A DNA stretch of 64,000 nt from Ignavibacteria bacterium (lineage in GTDB: Bacteria; Bacteroidota; Ignavibacteria; OLB7), in contig JACKAE010000002.1 in the NCBI GenBank assembly GCA_020635205.1, positions 186,001 through 250,000 on the forward strand, read 5' to 3'. This document shows, piece after piece, positions 34,463-43,826 of the stretch. The number at the start of each line of letters is the position of its first letter. Position 1 is the first letter of the stretch. The notes under the pieces were generated by a model, which was given only the letters and a program-made list of their open reading frames with translations, was not told the DNA's origin and ran no database searches. The position numbers and the translations under genes were made by a program.

Positions 34463-35027
34463 ACGCGTGAATATAGGGGAATTCAAAAGGGTAAAGGCAA
34501 AAAGGGAGATTCAAAATTTAAAATGCAAAATTCAAAAGGGGAGGAGAAGGTTGAATGGGGCAAATTGTTTCCTTACGCACTCCTTCTCTCTATTTACACA
34601 CATCTCGAACTATACACGTGGAGAATCAGTTTGCGAGGTTGCTCTTAACACCCGGCCTCCAGTCGGGTGTGGTGAAACTCTCTGCTTCGGCTCCCCTCTC
34701 CCACCTCGAAAACTCTCCGAATATCTGACCAACTATGGGAGAGGGGCGGGGGGTGAGGGAATCGCACGGAGAAGAATCAGCCAAGATTCGTAGAATTGGG
34801 TGTAGCGAATACGATCAACCCATTTCCTTCGGATCCTCTCCCATGTTCTTTGTGCGTGAGTATATCGCATTCTCTCGCAAACCGATTATCCGGCAGGATA
34901 CTAACAAAATCTCTTCCTATGTGTTTGAACCTTCGGCTAACCAATCAAACATGTTGAAAAGTTACCCGTCATGGCGACGGCTTATTTTCAGGCGAACGGA
35001 TAACTGCGTAGAATAACAGGAACAGAT
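34463..35027. other. 565-base divergent spacer (rsmA / secreted protein)
   Basis: It starts with AATTCAAAAGGG and ATTCAAAATTTAAAATGCA elements (34479-34542) touching rsmA. Then comes GGCTCCCCTCTCCCACC at about 34690, pairing with GGGAGAGGGGCGGGGGGTGA at about 34737, with about 30 bases between them. CACCCGGCCTCCAGTCGGGT (34651-34670) is a small hairpin. No gene is visible; the remaining part probably carries the promoter of the 35028 gene. Confidence 0.6.
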
Positions 35028-36122
35028 ATGACCAATCGGATGCGAATCTTGCTCACGCTTATCGTGTGCGGAATCACTTTTCAACTTGCGAGCACAGAGT
35101 ATCTTCACGCACAATTACCACGACTCTTGGTGAATTCTGACGATGCTGTAGAGGCGAAAGAGGTTGTCCGTTCCTTCTTTGAGTATGGAATGAGCCTTGC
35201 CAGAATTGACTCCAGTCGAGCCAAAGACTACGCAATCGACTGGTTTGAAGAGTATCTGCGGAAGCATTCAGGTGAAACCTTCTGGCCAATTCCTCACCGC
35301 TATGAAGTTGAAGAAGTTTACTCGATTCGTTCCAACGACTCCCTCCTGATGGTGACATCACGTGCCTGGCCTGACTCTGTCCCGTTTGTCGGTACGGTAA
35401 GTGTGGATTGGATATGGTTCCTCCGAAGGAATCCCGAGAATCAATGGCGTATCTACAGCCTTCGCCGCACTCAAGGTCTCTACGAGGCAATGCAAGCACT
35501 TCGTCTGATCGACACAACAACCGCTTATCCGAACTCGCTGCGGGACGACATTGCGTTGGAGAAGTCAACAATCTTGTTGAGCAACGAGCAAATTCGCGGT
35601 CTGTTCCCGGCACTCCGGCCCCACCTTGAAGAGCTTGTCAATCGTGTTCGTGGCTACGACTCGATTCAGTTTGTGGGACGGGAGGGAGACCGAGTGAACC
35701 AGTTCAATCGACACTACATCAACTGGGGAATGGCATCGCACGATATTCCAGATGAGGCAGTAGAAGAGTTCTTGGTTGGTGCTACCGAAGAGCAAAAGGG
35801 GCAGATGGAGAAGCTCCTGCAGGCAGCCGAGAGACAGCGATATCAGGGAGAGGTGACGTTGCGCAAGTGGGAACGTGAGGCAGGTATCTCGGCCACTATT
35901 CTCGACGACATTGCCGGGTTGATGAAAAAGGGACGTATCCAGTTCATGAACACCGAGCTTCCGTGGGAAGATGCCGTCCTGTTGACAATGGCTGGATCGG
36001 TCGACCATGCAATCGGCCTAATTTTCTCTCCTCATGGCGGAGTTCCACTGGTCTCACCGGAAGAATATTTCTACATAGAAGACCTCGGGGCTGGGTGGTG
36101 GCTCTTCCGGTCATCCAGATAA
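35028..36122 (+). CDS. Secreted protein of unknown function
   Basis: 364 residues with a signal peptide (RILLTLIVCGITFQLASTEY, cleavage near HAQ). The mature region is soluble and mixed alpha/beta, with no motif I recognise; notable stretches are VDWIWFLRRNPENQWRIYS and YFYIEDLGAGWWLFRSSR at the C-terminus. AACAGGAACAG precedes the ATG at a normal distance. It is transcribed alone, divergent from rsmA, and followed by a short barrel-like protein. Confidence 0.75.
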   Translation: MTNRMRILLTLIVCGITFQLASTEYLHAQLPRLLVNSDDAVEAKEVVRSFFEYGMSLARIDSSRAKDYAIDWFEEYLRKHSGETFWPIPHRYEVEEVYSIRSNDSLLMVTSRAWPDSVPFVGTVSVDWIWFLRRNPENQWRIYSLRRTQGLYEAMQALRLIDTTTAYPNSLRDDIALEKSTILLSNEQIRGLFPALRPHLEELVNRVRGYDSIQFVGREGDRVNQFNRHYINWGMASHDIPDEAVEEFLVGATEEQKGQMEKLLQAAERQRYQGEVTLRKWEREAGISATILDDIAGLMKKGRIQFMNTELPWEDAVLLTMAGSVDHAIGLIFSPHGGVPLVSPEEYFYIEDLGAGWWLFRSSR

Positions 36123-36264
36123 CCAGATAAGTGATCGACTACAGGTGAACATCTTGCCTCTAAGTCCTGAAGACTTGGTATTTTCGTTCTGTTGTTGGGA
36201 ACGCTGAGGATATCTCTCTATGTTCTCTCATCTGATACTATAATCACGCAGAAGGGAAATCTAC

Positions 36265-36822
36265 ATGCAGTCATTAATGAACATTCCTCGCTTTACGCTT
36301 GCCACACTGACATCGTTACTCCTGTTTCTTGCACTCACGGTTTCGTTGCGTGCGCAGATCGACACAACAGAGAGAGTTCCCGGCACGACGGTAGGAAGTG
36401 ATTTCTACAATAACACCTACTTCGCAATTGGTCTTCACGCCAGTCTCCTCTCTGGCTCGGGGTTAGCTGGTCGAGTCTCCTTCCCCAAAGGTTTTGCCCT
36501 GCAGACTACGGCCTTTATCATTTCTCTTGGTGGGATCACACACTTCAACGTTGGGGGTGAAGGGCAGTATGCCTTTACGCAAGGAGATGGAGGAAGGCTA
36601 TACGGTTTGGTAGGGGGTGGCTACTACCTTTCAACTTCAGATGACTCAGCAAAGAGTGGAAATAGAATTAAGAGTCCTGTTCACCTCGGCTTAGGTGTTG
36701 GGTATGAGTGGTTTACCTCGCGCAACTTTGCTTTCGATCTCTCTGGAGCCTTCACATGGTTTATCGCCGAAAAGAAAGTTGCTCCTCTTCCATCGTTTGG
36801 ATTTCACTACTACTTCCGTTGA
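36265..36822 (+). CDS. Small outer-membrane beta-barrel-like protein
   Basis: 185 residues. A signal peptide (LATLTSLLLFLALTVSLRAQ) is followed by alternating strands rich in Gly and aromatic residues (TYFAIGLHASLLSGSG, LYGLVGGGYYLSTS, VHLGLGVGYEWFTS) and ends in FGFHYYFR, with a terminal aromatic-Arg typical of barrels. Size suits an eight-stranded barrel of the OmpA/OmpX type. A second ATG four codons in is possible. It overlaps mtgA by 13 bp, convergently. Confidence 0.72.
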   Translation: MQSLMNIPRFTLATLTSLLLFLALTVSLRAQIDTTERVPGTTVGSDFYNNTYFAIGLHASLLSGSGLAGRVSFPKGFALQTTAFIISLGGITHFNVGGEGQYAFTQGDGGRLYGLVGGGYYLSTSDDSAKSGNRIKSPVHLGLGVGYEWFTSRNFAFDLSGAFTWFIAEKKVAPLPSFGFHYYFR

Positions 36823-37700
36823 GATTTTTTCTTGCCACTCTCCTTCGTCTCCTTTGGTGAAGGTTCCGGTTCCTTCTCACCTTTGAGTGGGGTGATGCGG
36901 ACAACCCGAGCACCCTTGGTGATGGTAGTTGCTCGCTTCGTGATGTAGGGTGTCGGTTCTGCTGGACTCCACCGTCGAGGGTTGGGGAGAACCGCAGCCA
37001 GCAGGGCTGCCTGCCTCGGAGTTAGTTCGCGCGCTGATACGCTAAAGTATTCTTGTGCAGCCGCCTCTACGCCGTAGATGCCATCTCCCCACTCAATCAT
37101 GTTGATGTAGACTTCTAAGATGCGTTTCTTCCCCCAGAGAAATTCAATCAGGTAGGTGAACCAGGTCTCCAGTCCTTTCCGCAAGTAATTTCGACCTTGC
37201 CAGAGAAAGACATTGCGAGCACACTGCATAGTGATCGTACTTGCCCCCCGCACTTTCTCCCCCTTATGCTTCTCGTTATACTTCTGCGCAGCCTCTACAG
37301 CCTTCCAGTCGATACCACCGTGGTCAAAGAATCGTGCATCTTCTGCTGCGATGATACTCTTTAGCAGGTCAGGGTCTACTTCGTCAATACTAATCCACTC
37401 CTTGCTGACCCCGACAACTTTTCCGCTGCCGAGTCCTTCAAGGGGGCGAATCAGCATAAGGGGAGTAATGGGAGGATCGACAAAACGGTAGATCAGCGTG
37501 AGCGTAATCGAGCCGATCACAAAGGTTGCAGCTACACGGAAGAGAATGCGGAAGATTTTGCGAAAGAGTCGACCGAGAATAGCCCTGTCCGACGGAAGTT
37601 TTCTTCCCCCCTTACCCGGTTCTCCTTCAGCTAACATTCCAAGGTGTTCGGCTGTTGCTTTGCGACCGCGTGAGCCTCTTTTGCTTGAGCGTTGTGCCAT
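36810..37700 (-). CDS. mtgA: Monofunctional biosynthetic peptidoglycan transglycosylase
   Basis: 296 residues, GT51 family. After a basic N-terminus and one membrane helix (VAATFVIGSITLTLIY), the catalytic glutamate lies in IIAAEDARFFDHGGIDW. RGASTITMQCARNVFL, RKGLETWFTYLIEFLWGKKRILEVYIN and YFSVSARELTPRQAALLAAVLPNP are the remaining GT51 motifs. There is no transpeptidase domain, so it is the monofunctional type. It polymerises lipid II glycan strands on the outer face of the inner membrane. The C-terminus is a Lys/Pro/Glu-rich tail. Confidence 0.94.
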   Translation of the reverse strand: MAQRSSKRGSRGRKATAEHLGMLAEGEPGKGGRKLPSDRAILGRLFRKIFRILFRVAATFVIGSITLTLIYRFVDPPITPLMLIRPLEGLGSGKVVGVSKEWISIDEVDPDLLKSIIAAEDARFFDHGGIDWKAVEAAQKYNEKHKGEKVRGASTITMQCARNVFLWQGRNYLRKGLETWFTYLIEFLWGKKRILEVYINMIEWGDGIYGVEAAAQEYFSVSARELTPRQAALLAAVLPNPRRWSPAEPTPYITKRATTITKGARVVRITPLKGEKEPEPSPKETKESGKKKSQRK

Positions 37701-37893
37701 CTTTTACCGAGTTCGGTTCGGAGGAATCGCCAACTTTCCCGATATTGAGCCGGAATATACCGCCTCTGGCAAAATTTCGCCTCTATTTCAACTTTTGTCC
37801 CGGCAGAATCTGCCCCGAAGGCGTAACTATTCAGATTTCACAGGTTTTTCATCTATTGATAATCGTACACTACCAATAATACCGGACAATACC

Positions 37894-38400
37894 ATGACAT
37901 TACAGATCACATTACGGCGATCTTTTCCTCTGCTTCTCTTCTTGGTACTCTCCACCGCAGCAATGGGGCAGTCTGCTTCTCCCTTTGTGCTTGGGTCTGC
38001 TGGCGGTTCAGCGACCGTTGGCGATATCACCATCATGTGGACAGTTGGAGAGTTTGCAGTATCGACACTTACTAATGGGGAGAGCGTGATAACGCAAGGA
38101 TTCCATCAGCCGTCTGATAAGACGACGAGTGTTCCCTCGGTGGTGAGTACGCTCCCAATCGTTTCGGTTCGACCCAACCCTGTTTCCGATGAACTGTTTA
38201 TCGATCTGCCAGAATCTTCAAGAAGTGGAGTTCAAGTAGAATTGGTTGATATGCTCGGCCAACAAGTTCTTGTCGGTTCAAGTGAATCGGGAGATGCCTC
38301 GGTTCGCCTCGACGTGAGCACAATTCCTTCTGGAGTCTATGCAGTTCGATTGACTCTCGGTGAGGAAATCCAGAACGGAATGATTACGATTCGCCGTTAG
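37894..38400 (+). CDS. Small secreted protein with T9SS type A sorting domain
   Basis: 168 residues. Signal peptide FPLLLFLVLSTAAMGQ; then a short Gly-rich strand region (LGSAGGSATVGDITIMWTVG) of the kind found before T9SS domains; then the sorting domain (VSVRPNPVSDELFIDLPES to GVYAVRLTLGEEIQNGMITI). It would be exported and attached to the cell surface by the T9SS. The frame is open from 37498, but only ATG 37894 gives a signal peptide. The function of so short a passenger is unknown. Confidence 0.8.
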   Translation: MTLQITLRRSFPLLLFLVLSTAAMGQSASPFVLGSAGGSATVGDITIMWTVGEFAVSTLTNGESVITQGFHQPSDKTTSVPSVVSTLPIVSVRPNPVSDELFIDLPESSRSGVQVELVDMLGQQVLVGSSESGDASVRLDVSTIPSGVYAVRLTLGEEIQNGMITIRR

Positions 38401-38505
38401 TGAACAGCAGGGAACAGAGAGCGAAAGGGACTGAACGACAGTTCCTTTTCTCGTGTGAAGAGAAAACAATAATAGATTCATAAAGACCAAAGGAGAAGAC
38501 ATCCA

Positions 38506-40107
38506 ATGATTGCACGCAGACTACTTGCCTTCATGGCATTTGCACTGCTGACTGTTGCCACTGCTTGGGCGCAGCAGATACCTCAAGGATTTAACTACCA
38601 GGGAATAGCCCGCGATAATGCTGGTGCGGTAGTGGCAGACCAGACGATAGTTTTACGACTGAGTGTGATAAACGGAGCTACCAGCACGGCTGAGTATGTA
38701 GAAACTCATCAGGTTACCACAAACGGATTCGGTCTCTTCACTCTGCAAGTAGGGGGAGGAACTCGCGTTAGTGGTACGTTCAACGGAGTAACGTGGGCTG
38801 CAGGAAATAAGCTGATGAAAGTTGAAGCCGATCTCGGTGCAGGATTTGTTGATCTCGGTTCCTCGCAGTTGCAGAGCGTTCCTTACGCACTTGTTGCCGG
38901 TAGTCTTGTCGGACCACTGAGCGTAGCGATGAACGATCTTAGTGATGTTAATGCAGGCACTCCCTCAACTGGAAACGTGCTGAAGTGGAATGGCACTCGC
39001 TGGGTTGCCGACGATGATATTGCAGGGTTTGAACTTCCATTTGCTGACAGTGCTTCAACTACGGCGTTGACACCACTTTTACTTCTTCATCAAGAGGGAG
39101 ATGGTGAGGCAATACGGTTAGAGGGGGGTAATGGACTTTCGACAACGAATCTCCTGACGTTGGATAATCAAGGACAAGGCATTGCTCTCTCGGCAACGAT
39201 GCACGGGAGAAAAGGCACTGCCGGTGCGTTTACTATTAACAACGCAAATAATACCGACCCAGTTATCCAGAGCGTTACCAGCGGTGTAGGAAATGCTGGA
39301 AACTTTGCAATCAACAACCTGTTTAGCGACAGCGCGGCAGTTCGCGCCTCAACTACAGGAACAGGGGCTGGCGTTCACGGTGAGTCTTCAGGAAATGGTA
39401 GAGCTTACGGTGTCTACGGTTTGGCCACTGGAGAGTGTGTGCCTGACCTTAGTGGACTTCGTTCTATTTGTCCGGCAGGTGTGTATGGTCGGGCTGTTTA
39501 CGGCCCAGGTGTCTACGGCTATAGTTCAGACAATGGGCCGGGCGTTCAGGCATACAGCCAGAATGGTTATGCTTTCGTTGGTCTTGGGCCGACGCAGAAC
39601 CCTGGGTTCACAGCAATGCGCTTCCACGTGACGAACGCAGGAAAGACCTATGCAGAGGGAGACTTCTATACACCACAGTCGTTTGCTTCCAGCCGGAACG
39701 GGTTGGCAACGCTGGTTGCTCCGGGCGATACAGGCATCGCACCAGGCGACGTTCTGGTTGTGAGTGCAGCCGGCAATATCGTAGAGAGTACAGACACGAA
39801 TATGAGAACGGTGGTTGGTGTCAGCATTGCAAATGCTGCCTTTATTGCCGGACATCTTTTGGATGATGACGGCAACTCGTCGAGAACAAACGAGATTGGC
39901 GTTGCTACCTCTGGTTTTGTGACGATTAACGTTACTATCGAGAATGGAGCGATTGCTCCGGGAGATCTGTTGGTAAGTTCTTCAACCCGTGGGCACGCAA
40001 TGAAGGCTCCGGCAGATGCAGCGCAGGGAACAATTATCGCGAAGGCAGTCCAAAGCTTTACCGGTCCAACCGAAGGATCAATCAAGGCGGTTGTAATGTT
40101 GCGGTAG
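38506..40107 (+). CDS. Large secreted tail-fibre-like repeat protein
   Basis: 533 residues with signal peptide LLAFMAFALLTVATAWA. The head QIPQGFNYQGIARDNAGAVV with DQTIVLRLSVI is the usual start of surface proteins in Bacteroidota/Fibrobacterota that resemble phage tail fibres. The middle has short Gly-rich repeats (GVHGESSGNGRAYGVYG, GVYGRAVYGPGVYGYSS), as in fibre shafts. The C-terminal part (PGDVLVVSAAGNIVES, PGDLLVSSSTRGHAM) resembles folding modules of such fibres. A surface filament or adhesin role is inferred. No T9SS domain is seen. Confidence 0.75.
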   Translation: MIARRLLAFMAFALLTVATAWAQQIPQGFNYQGIARDNAGAVVADQTIVLRLSVINGATSTAEYVETHQVTTNGFGLFTLQVGGGTRVSGTFNGVTWAAGNKLMKVEADLGAGFVDLGSSQLQSVPYALVAGSLVGPLSVAMNDLSDVNAGTPSTGNVLKWNGTRWVADDDIAGFELPFADSASTTALTPLLLLHQEGDGEAIRLEGGNGLSTTNLLTLDNQGQGIALSATMHGRKGTAGAFTINNANNTDPVIQSVTSGVGNAGNFAINNLFSDSAAVRASTTGTGAGVHGESSGNGRAYGVYGLATGECVPDLSGLRSICPAGVYGRAVYGPGVYGYSSDNGPGVQAYSQNGYAFVGLGPTQNPGFTAMRFHVTNAGKTYAEGDFYTPQSFASSRNGLATLVAPGDTGIAPGDVLVVSAAGNIVESTDTNMRTVVGVSIANAAFIAGHLLDDDGNSSRTNEIGVATSGFVTINVTIENGAIAPGDLLVSSSTRGHAMKAPADAAQGTIIAKAVQSFTGPTEGSIKAVVMLR

Positions 40108-40141
40108 TTTGTAGGCTAAAAGAGATCGTGAAAGAAGAAAA

Positions 40142-40177
40142 GCCGGAGTCGACATCCCAGTCGGCTCCGGCCTTTAC
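40142..40177 (+). terminator. Intrinsic terminator
   Basis: GCCGGAGtCGAC and GTCGgCTCCGGC form a strong stem separated by ATCCCA, followed by CTTTACTATC. It sits 35 bases after the stop of the fibre-like gene and is a good terminator. Confidence 0.8.
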
Positions 40178-40253
40178 TATCTTCCCGTTCTATCATGTTT
40201 GCTAACCGTAGTGTAACCACGAACGTTGCACGTTCTTTTCCTCTTCTCCCTTC

Positions 40254-40285
40254 TTTTGAATTTTGCATTGATAATTTTGAATTGA
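40254..40285. repeat. TTTTGAATTTTGCATTGATA-type spacer element
   Basis: TTTTGAATTTTGCATTGATA is followed by ATTTTGAATTGATTCC, ending 5 bases before the ATG at 40290. It contains TAATTTTG at 40272-40279, which fits the Bacteroidota -7 consensus TAnnTTTG. Confidence 0.7.
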
Positions 40286-40289
40286 TTCC

Positions 40290-41261
40290 ATGTCCCGTTA
40301 TCCAAAATCTGATCTATCAAACGTTCGATTGCTCTCAATCGAAAATCGTTCCAGCAAAGTCAGTCGTAGCGATTTGGGGAGGCCGTTCGAACCGGGGAAA
40401 GAGTTCGCCTCCTTTATCGATACCCTTCCCGATATTTTAGCTGCGCGTGACTTGCGCCGTCTCGCCGGGAATTGGGTTGCGGGACGGAAGAAGGGGAAGC
40501 CTGCTATCCTGATGATGGGGGGACACGTCGTAAAAGTTGGACTCGTTCCCCTGGTTTGTGATCTGCTTGAGAGAGGTCTGCTGACGGGCGTTGCAATGAA
40601 CTCTGCTGCCGCAATTCACGATGTTGAGTCGGCTCTCTTCGGCGAAACAAGTGAAGATGTTGCCGCAGCATTGACCGACGGTTCGTTCGGGATGGCGAAG
40701 GAGACGGGAGAGTTTATTAACGGGGCTGTGGTTGATGCCTACGAGTCGGATGATCCCGAGGTTGGTTTTGGTGAGGCTCTCGGTGAACGTCTTCTTGCTC
40801 AGGAAGGAGGGGCAAACTCAATTATCGGAACATGTGTGCGATTGAATTTGCCAGTGACAATTCACGTTGCTATCGGAGCCGACATTGTTCACCAACAACC
40901 CTCGATGCGTGGTGATGCAACGGGTGAACTTTCCTTCCGTGACTTCCGATTGCTCTGTGAAGAGCTACGATATTTAGGATCGGGAGGGGTCGTGCTGAAT
41001 TTTGGATCGGCAGTTGTGTTGCCTGAGGTTTTTTTGAAGGCGTTAACCGTTGCGCGGAATCTTGGGGCGGATGTCTTCAACTTTACAACGGCGAACTTCG
41101 ATATGATCCGCCACTATCGTCCTCGAATGAATGTGGTAACCCGGCCAACACAAGATGGAGGGGAGGGCTTTGACTTTGCCGGACATCACGAAATCATGTT
41201 CCCACTCTTAGCGGCGATGGTGAAGGCTGGTGAGGTAAGTGGAGAGGAAGTAAAAGAGTAG
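40290..41261 (+). CDS. Conserved hypothetical protein, possibly DHS-like NAD/FAD-binding fold
   Basis: 323 residues. KPAILMMGGHVVKVGLVPLV and GVAMNSAAAIHDVESALFGE suggest a Rossmann-like protein with a Gly-rich loop and a conserved His-Asp pair; LGSGGVVLNFGSAVVLPEVF is a second glycine-rich block. The overall pattern reminds me of bacterial proteins distantly related to deoxyhypusine synthase, but I cannot confirm it and assign no reaction. A TTTTGAATT repeat ends 5 bp upstream of the ATG. Confidence 0.6.
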   Translation: MSRYPKSDLSNVRLLSIENRSSKVSRSDLGRPFEPGKEFASFIDTLPDILAARDLRRLAGNWVAGRKKGKPAILMMGGHVVKVGLVPLVCDLLERGLLTGVAMNSAAAIHDVESALFGETSEDVAAALTDGSFGMAKETGEFINGAVVDAYESDDPEVGFGEALGERLLAQEGGANSIIGTCVRLNLPVTIHVAIGADIVHQQPSMRGDATGELSFRDFRLLCEELRYLGSGGVVLNFGSAVVLPEVFLKALTVARNLGADVFNFTTANFDMIRHYRPRMNVVTRPTQDGGEGFDFAGHHEIMFPLLAAMVKAGEVSGEEVKE

Positions 41262-41300
41262 CCCGCAACTACGGTCCACGATCAACTGTCGCTCCTGACT

Positions 41301-41678
41301 TTACTCCCCTTCCAATCGCCTCAGCTTCGCCTCCGAAACTCTCAGTTGGAGTATCGACGCAAACTCTTCTCCCTCATCTCTATGCCGTCTCTTGAACGAG
41401 AGGATAAACTCACCACCTTTCTGAACGGGAATTTCTTGAACGATCTTGTGTGAGCGGATACTGAGTCGCCCGCTGAATCTACCACGCTTGTAGTGTACGG
41501 TTGCGATCTCCTCAACCGGAAGAGTAATCTCTTTCACCTCTGATTTCACAACACCAAACACAGAATCTCTCACTTGGAATTCAAGCGTGAGATGTTCTCC
41601 ATCAAATCGAGCGATACCGTCGGTCTCTGCTAAGCCGCCGTATGTTTCTGGAAAGGAGAAGGGAATACTGTAGAGCAT
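41301..41678 (-). CDS. Small cytoplasmic protein, possible PH-like domain
   Basis: 125 residues without signal peptide or membrane helix. Repeating beta-strand pattern (GIARFDGEHLTLEFQVRD, VKSEVKEITLPVEEIATV, RLSIRSHKIVQEIPVQKGGE) would suit a bacterial PH-like fold, which is a guess. Convergent with the preceding gene (39 bp). Confidence 0.55.
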   Translation of the reverse strand: MLYSIPFSFPETYGGLAETDGIARFDGEHLTLEFQVRDSVFGVVKSEVKEITLPVEEIATVHYKRGRFSGRLSIRSHKIVQEIPVQKGGEFILSFKRRHRDEGEEFASILQLRVSEAKLRRLEGE

Positions 41679-41788
41679 AGCTGATGTATTTGAATGTCAG
41701 TCTCTATTGAGTCTGCTAAAAATGGCTGTTTTCTTCGATCTCACAAAGATAATTTGTAGGAAGGTGTTCATCTGAATACATTTGTGTA

Positions 41789-42841
41789 ATGTCGCGCCGT
41801 GGCACATACCTCGACACCGGAAATCGGTTTACCTCGTTTGGAAGTGACCAGTTTGATGATGGGTGGGAAGATCGTTCGCTTGAGCCTGATCCCTGCACTC
41901 GTATTCTCGACGACACATCGCGTTCAGCCTTCGCCACGAATAAAAGCCCTGATATTCCTTTCACCCACTCAATCAATCCCTACAGAGGATGTGAACATGG
42001 GTGTGCCTACTGCTATGCGCGCCCTACTCACGAGTATTTAGGTTTCAATGCAGGTATCGACTTCGAGTCGGTGATTCTCGTCAAGAGGGATGCTGCTGAG
42101 CTTGCTCGACGAGAGATGATGAAGCGTTCTTGGAAGCCGACAACTGTTTCGCTCAGCGGTGTTACTGACCCCTATCAACCGTTGGAGCGTCAGATGAGAA
42201 TTACGCGAGGAGTTCTCGAGGTGATGCGTGATTTTCGAAATCCAGTTGGCATCATTACGAAGAATGCCCTTGTCTGTCGTGATCTCGACATCCTCTCGGA
42301 GATGGCATCACATCATTGCGCGATGGTCTTCCTCTCGATCACAACGCTCGACCGCGACCTTGCGCGGCGGATGGAGCCGAGGACGTCCACACCAGATATG
42401 CGGCTGAAGGCAATTGAACGGCTTGCCACCGCTGGCGTGCCGGTTGGGACGATGGTGGCTCCAATCGTTCCGGGACTCAACGAAGAGGAGATACCTGCCA
42501 TTTTAACAGCGGCTGCAAGTGCGGGAGCCGAGTGGGGAGCACACGTAATTCTCCGACTTCCACTCGCAGTAAAACCGATCTTCATAGACTGGCTTGACCG
42601 AGAGGAGCCAGACCGAGCCAAGAAAGTTCGGAATGCTCTCCGTGAGATGAAAGGGGAGTCATTAAATGCTACCGAGTTTCGTGCCCGAATGAAGGGTGTT
42701 GGACCGCGAGCCGCAAACATTACCCAACTGTTCCAGATGACATCGCGAAAGCTGAACCTAAATAGCAAACCCTCACCACTGACTACGGCAAACTTCTGCC
42801 GACCCAGTTCTGGAGGTCAGATGGATTTGTTTTCATCGTGA
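41789..42841 (+). CDS. PA0069-family radical SAM protein
   Basis: 350 residues. The Fe-S motif is CEHGCAYC (Cys68, Cys72, Cys75), the radical SAM CxxxCxxC. The frame HSINPYRGCEHGCAYCYARP and SGVTDPYQPLERQMRITRGV with VFLSITTLDRDLARRMEPR matches the PA0069/Rv2578c family, related to spore photoproduct lyase. The function of the family is not settled; some link it to DNA repair or to modification. No neighbour gives a hint. Confidence 0.87.
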   Translation: MSRRGTYLDTGNRFTSFGSDQFDDGWEDRSLEPDPCTRILDDTSRSAFATNKSPDIPFTHSINPYRGCEHGCAYCYARPTHEYLGFNAGIDFESVILVKRDAAELARREMMKRSWKPTTVSLSGVTDPYQPLERQMRITRGVLEVMRDFRNPVGIITKNALVCRDLDILSEMASHHCAMVFLSITTLDRDLARRMEPRTSTPDMRLKAIERLATAGVPVGTMVAPIVPGLNEEEIPAILTAAASAGAEWGAHVILRLPLAVKPIFIDWLDREEPDRAKKVRNALREMKGESLNATEFRARMKGVGPRAANITQLFQMTSRKLNLNSKPSPLTTANFCRPSSGGQMDLFSS

Positions 42842-42875
42842 CTCACTATTTTCCAGAGAATGGCGTCAGTGGGCA

Positions 42876-43036
42876 GTTATGAGTATGTAGAGTTAAGAGT
42901 GTGTCGAGTTAAGTGAATGAGTATATGAGTGTGGGAGTATATTGAGTGTCGTCACATGACTTCGGACTGCGCCTTGGTCTCTTTGCGAGCTTTGCGTGAC
43001 TCATTTTGAATTTTGCCTTTTGAACTTTGAATTGAT
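42876..43036. repeat. Composite spacer: GAGTGTATGAG, CTTTGCG and TTTTGAATT repeats
   Basis: This 200-base spacer holds three repeat kinds in a row: AGAGTTAAGAGTGTG plus GAATGAGTATATGAGTGTGG (about 42889-42932), then CTCTTTGCGAGCTTTGCGTG (about 42979-42998), then TTTTGAATTTTGCCTTTTGA and ACTTTGAATT (43004-43033), ending 8 bases before the DUF4159 ATG. Confidence 0.7.
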
Positions 43037-43041
43037 CTTGC

Positions 43042-43734
43042 ATGAAATACATCCATATCCTTTTCCTAATTCTCTCTCTCTCTGTTCCTCCACTGTTTGC
43101 CCAAGGGGGAGGAGCAAACGAGAACGACGCATCGACCAGCGCAATTGTTCTGGCTCGCATAAAGTATTCGGGGGGTGGAGATTGGTATAACGATCAATCG
43201 GCAGAAGTAAACTTGCTGAAGTACGTTGCAGAGAAGACCACTATTAATGTTCGCCCAACATTCGAGTCAGTGGAGTTATCGAGCGACAAGCTCTTCAACT
43301 ACCCGATAGTCTTCCTTACTGGACATGGCAATATCAACTTCACCGATACCGAGGCAAAGCATCTCCGTTCCTATCTTGACAACGGAGGCTTCCTCTATAT
43401 CGATGACGACTACGGTCTGGACACTGCTGTCCGTCGTGAGATGCGGAAAGTCTTTCCTGAACAGGAGTTACGGGAACTCCCGTTCTCGCACAATCTTTAC
43501 CATTCTTTCTTTGATTTCCCGAACGGTCTTCCAAAAATTCACGAGCACGACGATAAGGCTCCAGAGGGATTAGGACTCTTCACCGAGGATAACCGACTCT
43601 GCGTCTTCTACACATATGAGACAAACCCGAGCGATGGCTGGGCTGACCCTGAAGTTCACAACGATCCTCCCGAGAAACGAGAGACGGCACTTCAAATCGG
43701 AACGAACATCATTGTGTACGCGCTAACGAATTGA
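43042..43734 (+). CDS. DUF4159 secreted protein
   Basis: 230 residues. Signal peptide IHILFLILSLSVPPLFAQ. The body has the DUF4159 pattern: IVLARIKYSGGGDWYNDQS, NYPIVFLTGHGNINFTDTEA, LRSYLDNGGFLYIDDDYG and the C-terminal ETALQIGTNIIVYALTN. The fold is thought to be glutamine-amidotransferase-like without a clear catalytic nucleophile. In Bacteroidota and Planctomycetes DUF4159 often lies by MoxR/VWA modules, and a VWA gene follows here 92 bp on. Confidence 0.85.
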   Translation: MKYIHILFLILSLSVPPLFAQGGGANENDASTSAIVLARIKYSGGGDWYNDQSAEVNLLKYVAEKTTINVRPTFESVELSSDKLFNYPIVFLTGHGNINFTDTEAKHLRSYLDNGGFLYIDDDYGLDTAVRREMRKVFPEQELRELPFSHNLYHSFFDFPNGLPKIHEHDDKAPEGLGLFTEDNRLCVFYTYETNPSDGWADPEVHNDPPEKRETALQIGTNIIVYALTN

Positions 43735-43788
43735 GTTTATAGAGATGGGAGTTCGTAGAGTGAATTGTTTGAGACTATCCTGACCTTC

Positions 43789-43822
43789 TTTTTTGAATTT
43801 TTAATTTTGCCTTTTGAATTGA
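43789..43822. repeat. TTTTGAATTTTTAATTTTGC spacer element upstream of the VWA gene
   Basis: TTTTTTGAATTTTTAATTTT continues with GCCTTTTGAATTGATAAA, ending at the VWA ATG (43827). Same orientation as the gene it precedes. Confidence 0.7.
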
Positions 43823-43826
43823 TAAA

